Assembly (NCBI RefSeq): GCF_001418225.1 | Contig: NZ_LIPT01000001.1 | Location: 558,001-622,000, forward strand | Origin: Pannonibacter indicus | GTDB taxonomy: Bacteria; Pseudomonadota; Alphaproteobacteria; Rhizobiales; Stappiaceae | Length of the DNA stretch: 64,000 nt | Direction of reading: 5' to 3' | Part shown: piece by piece, positions 34,486 through 43,391 of the stretch | Position numbering within the stretch: position 1 is the stretch's first letter | Layout of the letters: each line of letters starts with the position of its first letter | Notes under the pieces: generated by a model | The model's input: the letters and a program-made list of their open reading frames with translations, nothing else | What the model was told of the DNA's origin: nothing | The model's database searches: none | Translations under genes and position numbers: made by a program

Positions 34486-35453
34486 TGTCCTCTCCTTCCC
34501 TTGCAACGCGTGCGGGCCGCTTTTCCGGCGGCCTTGCCATGCGGGCTGCACAGGCGGTGCTGGTGGCGCTGCTTGTCGGCATTCTCACCTTCCTGATGAT
34601 GCAGAGCCTTCCTGGCGACATGGCCTACCGGATCGCCGCCGGACGCTATGGCTATGACATGGTGAGCGCCGCCGCCGCCGGTGCCGTGCGCCAGGAATTG
34701 GGGCTGAATCGTGGCCCCGTCACCGCCTTCTTCATCTGGATGCGGGATCTGGCCACCTTCGACCTCGGCAAGTCGCTGATTTCCGGCGAACCGGTGTGGC
34801 ACGAAATCCGCCACCAGCTGGGTGCAAGCGTGCAGCTGGCCGGTGCGGCCATTCTGCTGTCCCTGTTCATGGGCCCGCCGCTTGGCATTCTCGCCGGGCT
34901 GAAGCCGGGCGGGATGCTGGACCGGGTGCTGCTGACGGTTTCGGCCGGCATCCGTGCGCTGCCGCAGTTCCTGCTGGCGCTGGTCTTGATCCTGCTCTTT
35001 GCCGTGCAGCTCGGCTGGCTGCCCGCCGCAGGGCACGGCAAGCCGGTGCATTTCGTGCTGCCCGCGGTCACCCTCGCCCTCGGCCTTGCCGCCTTTTCCG
35101 CCCGTGTCACGCGGGACGTGATGGCAGGCGTTGCCAAGGCCCCCTTTTACCAGTTCGCCAGAACCAAGGGCCTGAGCGAAACTCAGGTGCTGCTGCGCCA
35201 CGGCTTGCGCAACATCGGCGCACCGGTCATCGCCTTCCTCGGCATGCAGTTCGTGACGCTGGTGGAAGGCGTCGTCATCGTGGAAAGCATCTTCGGCTGG
35301 CCCGGCATCGGCCATGCGCTGGTTCATGCCATCTTCGGCCGTGACATCCCGATGGTGCAGGGCACCGCGCTGGTGCTGGGCCTCGGCTTCGTGCTGCTCA
35401 ACACGCTTCTGGATCTCGTCATCCAGCGGATTGATCCCCGGAGGGCTGCCTGA
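34485..35453 (+). CDS. ABC transporter permease, DppB/NikB type
   Basis: This 322-residue inner-membrane permease has six hydrophobic segments. It has DppB-type features: FLMMQSLPGDMAYRIAAGRYG after TM1, coupling loop FARTKGLSETQVLLRHGLRNI, and EGVVIVESIFGWPGIGHALVH near the C-terminus. It overlaps both neighbours by ATGA-type junctions, so the operon is tightly coupled. Confidence 0.9.
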   Translation: MSSPSLATRAGRFSGGLAMRAAQAVLVALLVGILTFLMMQSLPGDMAYRIAAGRYGYDMVSAAAAGAVRQELGLNRGPVTAFFIWMRDLATFDLGKSLISGEPVWHEIRHQLGASVQLAGAAILLSLFMGPPLGILAGLKPGGMLDRVLLTVSAGIRALPQFLLALVLILLFAVQLGWLPAAGHGKPVHFVLPAVTLALGLAAFSARVTRDVMAGVAKAPFYQFARTKGLSETQVLLRHGLRNIGAPVIAFLGMQFVTLVEGVVIVESIFGWPGIGHALVHAIFGRDIPMVQGTALVLGLGFVLLNTLLDLVIQRIDPRRAA

Positions 35454-36268
35454 TGGATATCTCCGCAGTGCCGCTGCAGAGGCGCGGTTTCCGCCCCCTG
35501 CCCTTCTGGGCCGGGATCGTGCTCGTGGGCCTGCCTGTGCTTCTGGCCATCATCGCGCCGATGATCTCGCCGCTGAGCCCGGTGCGCCAGAGCCTGAGGC
35601 TGGCGCTTGCCGCCCCCGACCTTGCCGCCCCCTTCGGCTATGATCATCTGGGCCGCTCGCTGATGGCCCGCCTTGGCGAAGCCCTGCGCCTGTCGCTGAC
35701 GGTGGCAGCGCTCAGCGCACTCAGCGCGGCAGCCATCGGCCTTGCCCTTGGCGTCACCGCCAGCCGCAAGGGCGGCATGACCGACCGGCTGCTGACGCTG
35801 CTGGCCGATTCCGTCATGGCCATTCCCGGCCTGCTGATCGTGCTGATGGTGGGCGTCATCGTGCCGTGGAAACCGCTCGCTTTCTGGCTCGGCCTGACGC
35901 TGGTTCTGTGGGTCGAGTTCTTCCGCCTCGCCCGCGCCGCCTCACGGCCCATCTTTGCCTCTCCGGCGGTTCAGGCGTCTGGCCTCCTCGGTTTCGGCAA
36001 GGCCTACATATTCCGCCGTCATGTCTGGCCGGAACTGGCACCTGTCATGCTGACCTCCACCGCCTTCGGCATGGCCACCTGCATCATGACCATTGCCGCA
36101 CTCGGCTTTGTCAGCGCCGGCGTGCGCCCGCCCACCCCGGAACTCGGCCAGATGATGGTGGAGCTGATGCCCTATTGGCACGAAGCGCCCTGGGCGCTGC
36201 TGCAGCCGGTCGCCGCCATCTTCAGCCTCATCCTTGGCCTCAACCTGATCGCAGGCTCGCGCGCATGA
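35453..36268 (+). CDS. ABC transporter permease, DppC/NikC type
   Basis: This 271-residue inner-membrane permease begins MDISAVPLQRRGFRPLPFW with TM1 close behind. FGYDHLGRSLMARLGEALRLS stands where DppC proteins have GTDxxGRD. The coupling loop reads ASGLLGFGKAYIFRRHVWPEL and the C-terminal region has LGFVSAGVRPPTPELGQMMVE. It partners the upstream permease and overlaps the ATPase gene by 4 bp. Confidence 0.9.
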   Translation: MDISAVPLQRRGFRPLPFWAGIVLVGLPVLLAIIAPMISPLSPVRQSLRLALAAPDLAAPFGYDHLGRSLMARLGEALRLSLTVAALSALSAAAIGLALGVTASRKGGMTDRLLTLLADSVMAIPGLLIVLMVGVIVPWKPLAFWLGLTLVLWVEFFRLARAASRPIFASPAVQASGLLGFGKAYIFRRHVWPELAPVMLTSTAFGMATCIMTIAALGFVSAGVRPPTPELGQMMVELMPYWHEAPWALLQPVAAIFSLILGLNLIAGSRA

Positions 36269-37662
36269 CACATTCCGTTTCCATCCGAAATCTGAGTGTC
36301 CTGGCGGGCAAGGACGTGCTCGTGCAGCCCGTGTCGCTGGAGCTGCAACCCGGACGGCCGCTGACAATCCTTGGTGAAACCGGCTCGGGCAAGAGCCTGC
36401 TGCTGCAGGCCGTGCTCGGCACCCTGCCGGAGGGCCTCACCGCCACGGGCGAAGTCCTGTTCGAGGGCCAGCGCTTTGCCGCAGGCGATGCGGATGCCAT
36501 CCGCCCCCTGTGGGGCCGTCTTCTCGCCATCCTGCCGCAGGAACCCTGGCTTGCGCTCGACCCGCTGATGCGCGGAGCGGAGCAGATCCGCGAGACCCAT
36601 GCCCTGGTCGGTGGCGCCGCCGATGCGCGCGCCATGACGGCAGAAGACCTTTCAAGCCTCGGCCTCGCCGGGTCCGGTGCCAAGCGGCCCCATGAGCTGT
36701 CCGGCGGCATGGCACAGCGGCTGGCCTTTGCCGTGGCACGGGCTGGCGGCGGACGGCTGATCTTTGCCGACGAGCCAACCAAGGGGCTGGATGCTGCCCG
36801 GCGCGATGACGTCGCCCGCATGCTGCTGCAAGGCCTTGGCACGGATGGCGCGCTGCTGACCATCACCCATGATCTGGAGCTTGCCCGCCAGCTGGGCGGG
36901 GACTTCATGATCATGAAGGAGGGGCAGATCACCGATCAGGGCAGGACGGAAGACCTGCTCTCGTCCGAACGGCCGGCCTATACGCGGAAACTGGCGCAGA
37001 GCGACCCGCTGCACTGGCCAAAGCGCGCCTCTACCCGCAAGGACGGCACACCTGTCCTGACCGCAGAAGGCGTGGCCGCCTCGCGCGGCGGGCGGCGGCT
37101 GTTCTCAGGCGTCAGCCTCACTGTTCAGCCCGGTGGGATCACCGGTATCACCGGCCCCTCCGGCTGCGGCAAGTCCACGCTGGGGGATATTCTCATCGGC
37201 CTGATGAAGCCGGACGAAGGCCGGATCGAGCGCAAGACAGCATCAGGACGTCCGCTGTTCCAGAAGCTCTATCAGGACCCGCCCGCCAGCTTCCCGCGCC
37301 ATTCCACCATGCAACAGCTCGTCACGGACCTCATCCGCCTGCACAAGCTGGACCGCGGCCGCGTTGCCCCCCTCATGAAACAGCTGGGCCTCGCAAACCG
37401 TTTGCTGACCCGGCGTGCAGACGAGATTTCCGGCGGAGAATTGCAGCGCTTTTCCATGCTGCGGGCGCTGTTGCTGGACCCTGTCCTGCTCTTTGCCGAC
37501 GAGCCCACGTCCCGCCTCGACCCTATCACCCAGAAGGACACCATCACCCTGCTGACGGACATCGTGGCCGGACAGGGCCTGGCGCTGATCCTCGTCAGCC
37601 ATGACGCAAATCTGGTGGGAGCCATCGCGGACAACACACTACGGCTGGCGGCAGCCGAGTAA
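36265..37662 (+). CDS. ABC transporter ATP-binding protein, two fused ATPase domains
   Basis: The protein has 465 residues from the ATG at 36265 inside the permease stop region; the longer open frame is not real. It is shorter than the Dpp-type fusion at 10352 (552 residues). Domain 1 has Walker A GETGSGKS, signature LSGGMAQR and Walker B FADEPTKGLD. Domain 2 has GPSGCGKST, ISGGELQR and FADEPTSRLD. The C-terminal regulatory extension seen in DppD/OppF is reduced. It energises the second family 5 importer and is followed by a terminator. Confidence 0.9.
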   Translation: MTHSVSIRNLSVLAGKDVLVQPVSLELQPGRPLTILGETGSGKSLLLQAVLGTLPEGLTATGEVLFEGQRFAAGDADAIRPLWGRLLAILPQEPWLALDPLMRGAEQIRETHALVGGAADARAMTAEDLSSLGLAGSGAKRPHELSGGMAQRLAFAVARAGGGRLIFADEPTKGLDAARRDDVARMLLQGLGTDGALLTITHDLELARQLGGDFMIMKEGQITDQGRTEDLLSSERPAYTRKLAQSDPLHWPKRASTRKDGTPVLTAEGVAASRGGRRLFSGVSLTVQPGGITGITGPSGCGKSTLGDILIGLMKPDEGRIERKTASGRPLFQKLYQDPPASFPRHSTMQQLVTDLIRLHKLDRGRVAPLMKQLGLANRLLTRRADEISGGELQRFSMLRALLLDPVLLFADEPTSRLDPITQKDTITLLTDIVAGQGLALILVSHDANLVGAIADNTLRLAAAE

Positions 37663-37686
37663 AGGCAGGCCCTGCGAAGAAACGAG

Positions 37687-37717
37687 AGGGACGCTCATCC
37701 GGACGTCCCTTTTTTAC
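37687..37717 (+). terminator. Terminator of the second Dpp/Nik-type operon
   Basis: A 7-bp stem, AGGGACG / CGTCCCT, with a 10-base loop, followed by TTTTT. Confidence 0.75.
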
Positions 37718-37753
37718 TGTAAGAACTACGGAAGATAGAGGTGTTTGCTCCGC

Positions 37754-37802
37754 TTTGCGCGCAAATAGCGCAAAATAGCGCCACTCCGCAGCGAAGTGCG
37801 GA
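37754..37802. promoter_or_regulatory. Palindrome and hairpin in the AGCS leader
   Basis: The perfect palindrome TTTGCGCGCAAA (37754-37765) is followed by GCGC repeats spaced about 10 bp (GCGCAAATA, GCGCAAAATA, GCGCC). A TCCGCA/TGCGGA hairpin lies at 37785-37802. The palindrome with phased repeats looks like a regulator site, and the hairpin may lie in the 5' leader. The regulator is unknown. Confidence 0.4.
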
Positions 37803-37881
37803 ATCCTTAAGTAGCAATACTCACTTTAAAACAGTGGGGATGAATAGCGGCCAATTCAAGGCCGGTGGTCAGGAGGAAACC

Positions 37882-39312
37882 ATGGAGTACATTCAGTCGT
37901 TCTTCGGCTTGATTGACAATTTGACGTGGGGATGGGCGCTCATTCCGATCCTCGTCGTGTTCGGTGTGTTCATCACCATCATGTCGGGCTTCGTGCAGTT
38001 CGAGTTTTTCGGGCGCATGTTCCGTGTGCTCGGTTCCAATGCCAACAACTCCGATCCCAACACCATCTCCGCACGTGAGGCCCTGCTTGTCTCCGTCGGC
38101 GGACGCGTGGGCGGCGGCAACATTGCCGGCGTGGCCGTGGCCATTACCCTCGGTGGGCCGGGCGCCGTGTTCTGGATGTGGGCGATTGCCCTTTGCGGCA
38201 TGGCAACCAGCCTGATCGAGTGCACCCTTGCCCAGCTCTACAAGAACAAGGAACCCGGCGGCAGCTTCCGCGGTGGCCCGGCCGACTACATCCGCCGCGG
38301 TCTTGGCCAGCGCTACAACTGGCTCGCCATCGTCTATGGCATCTGCCTGCTGGCCTCCTTCGGTTTCGGCTTCAACGCCTTCCAGGGCAACACCATGGCC
38401 GGCGCCGTGCAGGATTCCCTCGGCATCGAGCGCATGTATTCCGCCTTTGCCATCACAGCCCTGACCGGCCTCGTGATCTTCGGCGGTATCAAGCGCATTG
38501 CCAAGGCGGCCGATGTTGTCGTGCCGGTCATGGCAGTCGGCTACATCACACTGGCTCTGGTCATCATCCTGCTGAACATCACCGAAGTGCCCTCGATGCT
38601 GCTGCACATCGTCCGCTCCGCCTTCGGCTTTGAAGAAGCGGTGGCTGGCGGTATGGGTGCGGCCATTGCCCAGGGCCTGCGCCGCGGCCTGTTCTCAAAC
38701 GAAGCCGGCCTCGGCTCGGCTCCCAACGTTGCAGCAACCGCGCTCGTCCGCCACCCGGTCAGCCAGGGCATTACCCAGTCGCTGTCGGTGTTCATCGACA
38801 CCATCCTGATCTGCACCTGCACGGCGCTGATCATCCTGCTGGGCGATGTCTACGTGCCGGGCGCGCAGGGCATCGACGGCGTGGTTCTGACGCAGCAGTC
38901 GCTGGTCAGCCATGTGGGGGAATGGTCCAAGTATGCCCTCACTGCAGCCATCCTGCTCTTTGCCTTCTCGTCGATCATCTACAACTACTACCTCGGTGAG
39001 AACGCATTGGCCGTCGTCACCCGCTCCAAGCCGGCCATCTTCGTCCTGCGCCTGCTGATCCTCGGCGTGGTGTTCCTCGGCGCCGTCGCTCCGCAGGCCA
39101 CCTCGGTGTTCTTCTTCTCCGATCCGATGATGGGCCTGCTGGCGCTGGTCAACCTGATCGCCATCATCATGCTGTTCCCGATTGCAATGCGGGTTATCGA
39201 TGACTACCGGGCACAACTGAAGGCAGGCGTTGCCCGCCCGGTCCTCGATCCGGCCAAGTTCAACGACCTCGACCTTGACCGCAAGGCCTGGGACCCGAGC
39301 ATCTGGAAGTAA
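37882..39312 (+). CDS. Sodium:alanine/glycine (AGCS family) amino-acid symporter
   Basis: The protein is 476 residues from MEYIQSFFGLIDNLTWGW, preceded by CAGGAGGAAAC; an upstream frame extension covers the leader. It has about 10-11 TM segments with AGCS signatures GGRVGGGNIAGVAVAI, MATSLIECTLAQLYKNK and RGLFSNEAGLGSAPNVAATA. It imports a small neutral amino acid with Na+. Standing before aspartase, asparaginase and a racemase, it may take up asparagine, alanine or a D-amino acid. It has its own terminator. Confidence 0.9.
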   Translation: MEYIQSFFGLIDNLTWGWALIPILVVFGVFITIMSGFVQFEFFGRMFRVLGSNANNSDPNTISAREALLVSVGGRVGGGNIAGVAVAITLGGPGAVFWMWAIALCGMATSLIECTLAQLYKNKEPGGSFRGGPADYIRRGLGQRYNWLAIVYGICLLASFGFGFNAFQGNTMAGAVQDSLGIERMYSAFAITALTGLVIFGGIKRIAKAADVVVPVMAVGYITLALVIILLNITEVPSMLLHIVRSAFGFEEAVAGGMGAAIAQGLRRGLFSNEAGLGSAPNVAATALVRHPVSQGITQSLSVFIDTILICTCTALIILLGDVYVPGAQGIDGVVLTQQSLVSHVGEWSKYALTAAILLFAFSSIIYNYYLGENALAVVTRSKPAIFVLRLLILGVVFLGAVAPQATSVFFFSDPMMGLLALVNLIAIIMLFPIAMRVIDDYRAQLKAGVARPVLDPAKFNDLDLDRKAWDPSIWK

Positions 39313-39328
39313 TCCGGACAGAAATCTC

Positions 39329-39355
39329 ATGGGCCGCCAACTGGCGGCCCATTTC
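39329..39355 (+). terminator. Terminator after the AGCS gene
   Basis: A perfect 10-bp stem, ATGGGCCGCC / GGCGGCCCAT, with a 4-base loop. The T run after it is short (TTTC), so termination may be partial and allow read-through into aspA. Confidence 0.65.
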
Positions 39356-39383
39356 ACATTCCCGATATTGTTGTGATAGAGCG

Positions 39384-40757
39384 ATGCAACAGCAGATGCG
39401 TATCGAAGAAGACAGTCTTGGCCGCATGTCCCTGCCGGCAGACTGTGTGTGGGGCATTCATACCGCCCGCGCCATCGAGAACTTCCCGATTTCCGGCATT
39501 CCGCTCAGCGCCTTTCCGGAATTCGTCCGGGCGCTGGCTTGGGTGAAGAAGGCCGCCGCTGCCGCCAACCTTGCCCTCGGCGTGCTGCCGCAGGCAAAGC
39601 ATGACGTGATTGCCTCAGTCTGCGACGAGATCATCGCAGGCCACCATCACGAGCATTTCCGGGTGGACATGATCCAGGGCGGGGCCGGCACCTCGACCAA
39701 CATGAACACCAACGAGGTGATCGCCAACCTTGGCCTCATCCGCATGGGCTACCGGCCGGGCGACTATGCCCAGCTGCACCCCAATGACGATGTGAACAGG
39801 TCGCAGTCCACCAACGACGTCTACCCGACGGCCCTGCGCCTTGCCATCGTCAGCCAGTGCGAGGACTTCCGTCAGGCACAGACCCGGCTTGCAGGCGCCT
39901 TTGCAGAGCGCGCCGAAGCCTTTGCCAATGTGCGCAAGATCGGCCGCACCCAGCTGCAGGATGCGGTGCCGATGACCCTCGGCATGGAGTTCGCCGGCTT
40001 TGCCGCGACCATCCGCGAGGACATCGACATCATCGGCCGCCTGTCGGAACTGCTGCTGGAGGTGAACCTTGGCGGCACGGCCATCGGCACCCGCGTCAAC
40101 ACACCGGACGGCTATGCCGAACGGGCGGTGGAGGAACTGTCGGCCGTCTGCGGCATGAAGGTGAAGCTTGCAACCGACCTTGTGGAAGCCTCATCCGATG
40201 CCGGTGCCTATGTCACTTTCTCCGGCGTACTGAAGCGCATTGCGGTGAAGCTGTCGAAGATCTGCAACGACCTGCGGCTTCTGTCCTCCGGTCCGCGCTC
40301 GGGCTTCAACGAGATCCGCCTGCCGCCGATGCAGGCCGGCAGCTCGATCATGCCGGGCAAGATCAACCCGGTGATCCCGGAAGTGGTCAATCAGGTGGCC
40401 TTCCAGGTGATCGGCAACGACCTGACCGTCACCATGGCCGCCGAGGCCGGGCAGCTGCAGCTCAATGCCTTCGAACCGGTGATCATCCTCAACGTGCTCC
40501 AGTCCATGCGCATCCTTATGCGCGCCATGGACACGCTGAACGAGCGCTGCGTCAGCGGCATCGAGGCCAATGTAGCCCAGTGCGAAGGCACGCTGGAAAA
40601 CTCGCTGGTGCTGGCCACCATGCTGGTGCCGCACATTGGCTACGCCAAGGCCGCCAAGGTGGCCAAGACCGCGCTCTCCGAAAACGCCAGCGTCACCGAA
40701 ACCGCCGTCAAGCTTGGCTTTGGCACGGCGGAGGAAATCACTGCCATGCTGCAGTGA
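39384..40757 (+). CDS. aspA: Aspartate ammonia-lyase (aspartase)
   Basis: This 457-residue member of the fumarase/aspartase superfamily has conserved regions GGAGTSTNMNTNEVIAN, HPNDDVNRSQSTNDVYPTA and the catalytic serine loop GSSIMPGKINPVIPE. Aspartase and class II fumarase share these motifs; I choose aspartase because asparaginase and an Asp/Glu racemase adjoin. It releases ammonia from L-aspartate to give fumarate. No clear ribosome site precedes the ATG at 39384; the ATG four codons later (39396) is an alternative. Confidence 0.85.
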   Translation: MQQQMRIEEDSLGRMSLPADCVWGIHTARAIENFPISGIPLSAFPEFVRALAWVKKAAAAANLALGVLPQAKHDVIASVCDEIIAGHHHEHFRVDMIQGGAGTSTNMNTNEVIANLGLIRMGYRPGDYAQLHPNDDVNRSQSTNDVYPTALRLAIVSQCEDFRQAQTRLAGAFAERAEAFANVRKIGRTQLQDAVPMTLGMEFAGFAATIREDIDIIGRLSELLLEVNLGGTAIGTRVNTPDGYAERAVEELSAVCGMKVKLATDLVEASSDAGAYVTFSGVLKRIAVKLSKICNDLRLLSSGPRSGFNEIRLPPMQAGSSIMPGKINPVIPEVVNQVAFQVIGNDLTVTMAAEAGQLQLNAFEPVIILNVLQSMRILMRAMDTLNERCVSGIEANVAQCEGTLENSLVLATMLVPHIGYAKAAKVAKTALSENASVTETAVKLGFGTAEEITAMLQ

Positions 40758-40823
40758 TACGGCAAGGGGCGGTCCAAGCCCACCCAGCGCCGCCCCTTGC
40801 CACCTTCGGGAAACACACAAAAC

Positions 40824-40859
40824 CCGCCGCCCCCTATGGAGCGGCGGTGTTTCGTGTTT
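40824..40859. terminator. Bidirectional terminator between convergent aspA and asparaginase genes
   Basis: The stem CCGCCGC / GCGGCGG with a 10-base loop is flanked by T-rich sequence on the right (TGTTTCGTGTTT) and by A-rich sequence on the left (AAACACACAAAAC), so it can serve both strands. Confidence 0.7.
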
Positions 40860-40878
40860 CAGGCGGTACTTCCGCTGC

Positions 40879-41724
40879 TCAATTCAGCCACAGCCGCACC
40901 AGCGCGGCTTCCGGCGTTTCGAGGCCGCCGTTTTCGACGCCGCAGGACCACAGGCCGGCTCCCGCGGCATAGCCGCCGGGGATAAGGCCACCCTGCTCGC
41001 ACTGGCTGACGGCGCGGATGCGCTTGCCGGAGGCCACGGCATCGCGCAAGGCGCCAAGAACGTCCTCGCAGGACATGGCCGTACCCGAGCCGAAGACGCG
41101 CAGCACCGCCCCGTCCAGTTCGGCAAGCGCCGCCCGCAGCATCGCGGCGGGCAGGCCCGGTGACAAGGAGAGGACAGCGATGCGCCGGTCCTCGAAGCGG
41201 CGGCGGGCGGGCAGGCCCGGCTTCAGCTGCGGCGTGGCGCGGAAGGCATCGGCATCCTGGCTATCGTGTTTCACCAGCCCTTCGGCGGGCATCAGCTTGC
41301 CGTTGAAAGCCAGCCACACGCCTTCACCCGGCTGAAAGGCCGCGCCGATGGCAAGATCGAGATTGCCTTCCGCGTCACCGCCGTGATGCAGCGGCACCAT
41401 GGAGCCGCACAGCACCACATGCCGGCCAAGACCCGCCAGCGCCTGCGACAGGGCCGCACCCGTAAAGGCCATGGTATCGGTGCCATGGGTGATGATCACC
41501 GGCGCACCGGGATGGGCCTCTATGGCATCCAGCATTTCGTTCCAGTGAGACGGCCCGACATTTGAACTGTCCAGCAGCGGGGTAAAGACGTGGGTGGCCA
41601 GCACCGCGCTTTCCGGCAGGCGGGCTTTCAGCGCCTCTTCCACGATCCCTGCCACGGGCGCAAGACCGTGATCGGTGTCACCCATGCCGATGGTGCCACC
41701 CGTATGTATCAGCAGAAGTTCCAT
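40879..41724 (-). CDS. L-asparaginase
   Basis: The protein has 281 residues from the ATG at 41724 that overlaps the racemase stop. Both threonine active-site motifs are present: HTGGTIGMGD at the N-terminus and THGTDTMAFTG in the middle, then CGSMVP. A DAF region follows (SQDADAFRAT). It is shorter than typical 320-350 residue bacterial asparaginases, mainly in the C-terminal domain. It hydrolyses L-asparagine to aspartate and ammonia. No signal peptide is seen, so it is cytoplasmic. It is co-transcribed with the racemase. Confidence 0.87.
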   Translation of the reverse strand: MELLLIHTGGTIGMGDTDHGLAPVAGIVEEALKARLPESAVLATHVFTPLLDSSNVGPSHWNEMLDAIEAHPGAPVIITHGTDTMAFTGAALSQALAGLGRHVVLCGSMVPLHHGGDAEGNLDLAIGAAFQPGEGVWLAFNGKLMPAEGLVKHDSQDADAFRATPQLKPGLPARRRFEDRRIAVLSLSPGLPAAMLRAALAELDGAVLRVFGSGTAMSCEDVLGALRDAVASGKRIRAVSQCEQGGLIPGGYAAGAGLWSCGVENGGLETPEAALVRLWLN

Positions 41725-42452
41725 CACGCTGCTGCCCGGTGATGCTCAAGCGCAAGGCCGGCCAGCGCGGCAGCCACTGCATCCGTTACGTCGATCAGCG
41801 TCTTGCCCTGAACGGGACGGGCGATCAGCGGCAGTTCGGTGCAAGCCAGCAGCACCGTCTGCGCCTCCATGGAAAGAACGATTTCCTCCAGCCGGGGGGC
41901 AAGCGAGGCATCCGTGCTGCCAAGGCGCTTCACGTCGTGAATGAGGCTCTGGAGTGCCTGCGGCTCCGCCGGGGTTTCCAGATCAAAGACCGGCGTCAGC
42001 GTCGCATAGGCGGAATATTCGTCCAGTGCGACAACCGGCGCTGCACCCAGCAGGCCAACCCGGCCGGAGCCGGAACGGCGGATTTCGGAAGCCACCACGG
42101 ACTGGAACGACACCAGCCGCGCACTTACGCCCATCTTGGCCAGCAGCACCTCGATCTTCGGCGCAAACCAGTTCAGCGTGTTGCAGGCAATGGCGAAGGC
42201 ATCGACCTGCGGCGCGATTTGGCACACGGCGCGCTCCATCGCGGCCCAGACGGCATCCTCGTTTTCGCGCAGGTCCATCGACAGGCCGAGTTCCGGCTCG
42301 GACACGGCGACAAGACGCGGCGCATCAAGATCGCCTCGGAAACTGCAGCCCATCATGTCCTGGGTGTGGCGCAGGATCTTGGCCCACAGGTCCAGACCCG
42401 CCTCAGGGCCTGATCCGGTGATGATGCCAAGCGTGTAAGCTCTCTGGTTCAT
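41724..42452 (-). CDS. Aspartate/glutamate racemase family protein
   Basis: The protein is 242 residues from MNQRAYTLGIITGSGPEAG, preceded by AGGGGGAA; a 26-codon longer frame crosses the divergent promoter. Both catalytic cysteines of PLP-independent racemases are present, in AIACNTLNWF and LLACTELPLI. It should interconvert L- and D-aspartate or a related acidic amino acid, making D-Asp available to aspartase after conversion. It overlaps the asparaginase gene by one base and faces the HTH regulator. Confidence 0.87.
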   Translation of the reverse strand: MNQRAYTLGIITGSGPEAGLDLWAKILRHTQDMMGCSFRGDLDAPRLVAVSEPELGLSMDLRENEDAVWAAMERAVCQIAPQVDAFAIACNTLNWFAPKIEVLLAKMGVSARLVSFQSVVASEIRRSGSGRVGLLGAAPVVALDEYSAYATLTPVFDLETPAEPQALQSLIHDVKRLGSTDASLAPRLEEIVLSMEAQTVLLACTELPLIARPVQGKTLIDVTDAVAAALAGLALEHHRAAA

Positions 42453-42510
42453 GGAGTTCCCCCTTTTTGCCGGATGGTGCAACTCCGCTGCTTTCTTGAC
42501 AATTCGGCAG

Positions 42511-43368
42511 ATGCCCACTAAGCGACGCACTCTTGTGCATTTATGGCATCAAAGAGCGCAAATGGACGAAATCGCCGGGAACCTTCGCCTGCTCTGCTCG
42601 TACCGCCCCTCGATCTCGCACGTTGGGCGCGATCTCGGCATCAACCGCAGCCAGCTGAACCGCTATCTGGCGGGCACGTCGACGCCGCGCACGGCCTTGA
42701 TGCGCAAGATCTGCGATTACTTCGGCGTCGAACCCTACGAGATGATGCTGCCGCACAAGGAATTTGCGGAGATCGTCCGCATTCGCGGCCTCGGCAATGA
42801 CACGGTGACGCGGCGCCTGCGCCAGCATTTCGACCAGGTGATGACGCTGAGCGATGCCCGCGTACAGAACCTGACCGGCATGTTCTATGAATATTACTAC
42901 TCCATGTCGCAGAAGGGCAAGATCATCCGGGGGCTCATCGTTTTCACGATGGAAGACGGGCACATGTTCTACCGGCGGCTGGAGCGCATGGGCCAGCATG
43001 ACCGCCCCTGCCTGCGCCACTACCGCTATCAGGGCGCTGCGCTCCTCACCGGCGACCGGGTGTTCATGTCCGATTATGAATACAGCGCCGGCATCGAACT
43101 GACCCAGACCATCCTCTATCCGGATTACTCCCTGCGCTGGACGCGCCTGCACGGGGTGAAGCTCGGCGTCTCCGCCGACCAGATCCACATGCCCTGCTGC
43201 GTCCGCGTTTATCTGGAGCGCACGCCCGCACGGCTCAATGTCACCGGCGCCCTGCGCAACTGCGGCCTGTTCCAGCCCGAAGACCCTGAGATCCCCCGCC
43301 ACGTGCTGGAAATGGTCGACAACACCCAGTCCGGCCCCTTCACCTTCGACGCCTACAGCAGGCGGTGA
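42511..43368 (+). CDS. Helix-turn-helix (Xre-like) regulator of the Asp/Asn genes
   Basis: This protein of about 285 residues has an N-terminal Xre-type HTH (SISHVGRDLGINRSQLNRYLAG). A roughly 200-residue C-terminal domain follows that I do not recognise, rich in aromatic residues (FYEYYYSMSQKGKIIRG). The start is uncertain: ATG 42511 (MPTKRR) or ATG 42562 (MDEIAGNLRLL), the latter with AAGAG upstream. TTGACA at 42497-42502 may be its -35 element, which would favour the later start. It is divergent from the racemase-asparaginase operon, so a local regulatory role sensing an amino acid is likely. Confidence 0.75.
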   Translation: MPTKRRTLVHLWHQRAQMDEIAGNLRLLCSYRPSISHVGRDLGINRSQLNRYLAGTSTPRTALMRKICDYFGVEPYEMMLPHKEFAEIVRIRGLGNDTVTRRLRQHFDQVMTLSDARVQNLTGMFYEYYYSMSQKGKIIRGLIVFTMEDGHMFYRRLERMGQHDRPCLRHYRYQGAALLTGDRVFMSDYEYSAGIELTQTILYPDYSLRWTRLHGVKLGVSADQIHMPCCVRVYLERTPARLNVTGALRNCGLFQPEDPEIPRHVLEMVDNTQSGPFTFDAYSRR

Positions 43369-43391
43369 GCCTTACCAGACCTCGGTTTGCT

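Noticed and set aside
37718-37881. Glycine or other amino-acid riboswitch before the AGCS symporter
   Set aside because: The leader is short and lacks the conserved aptamer cores; only a palindrome, phased repeats and one small hairpin are visible.
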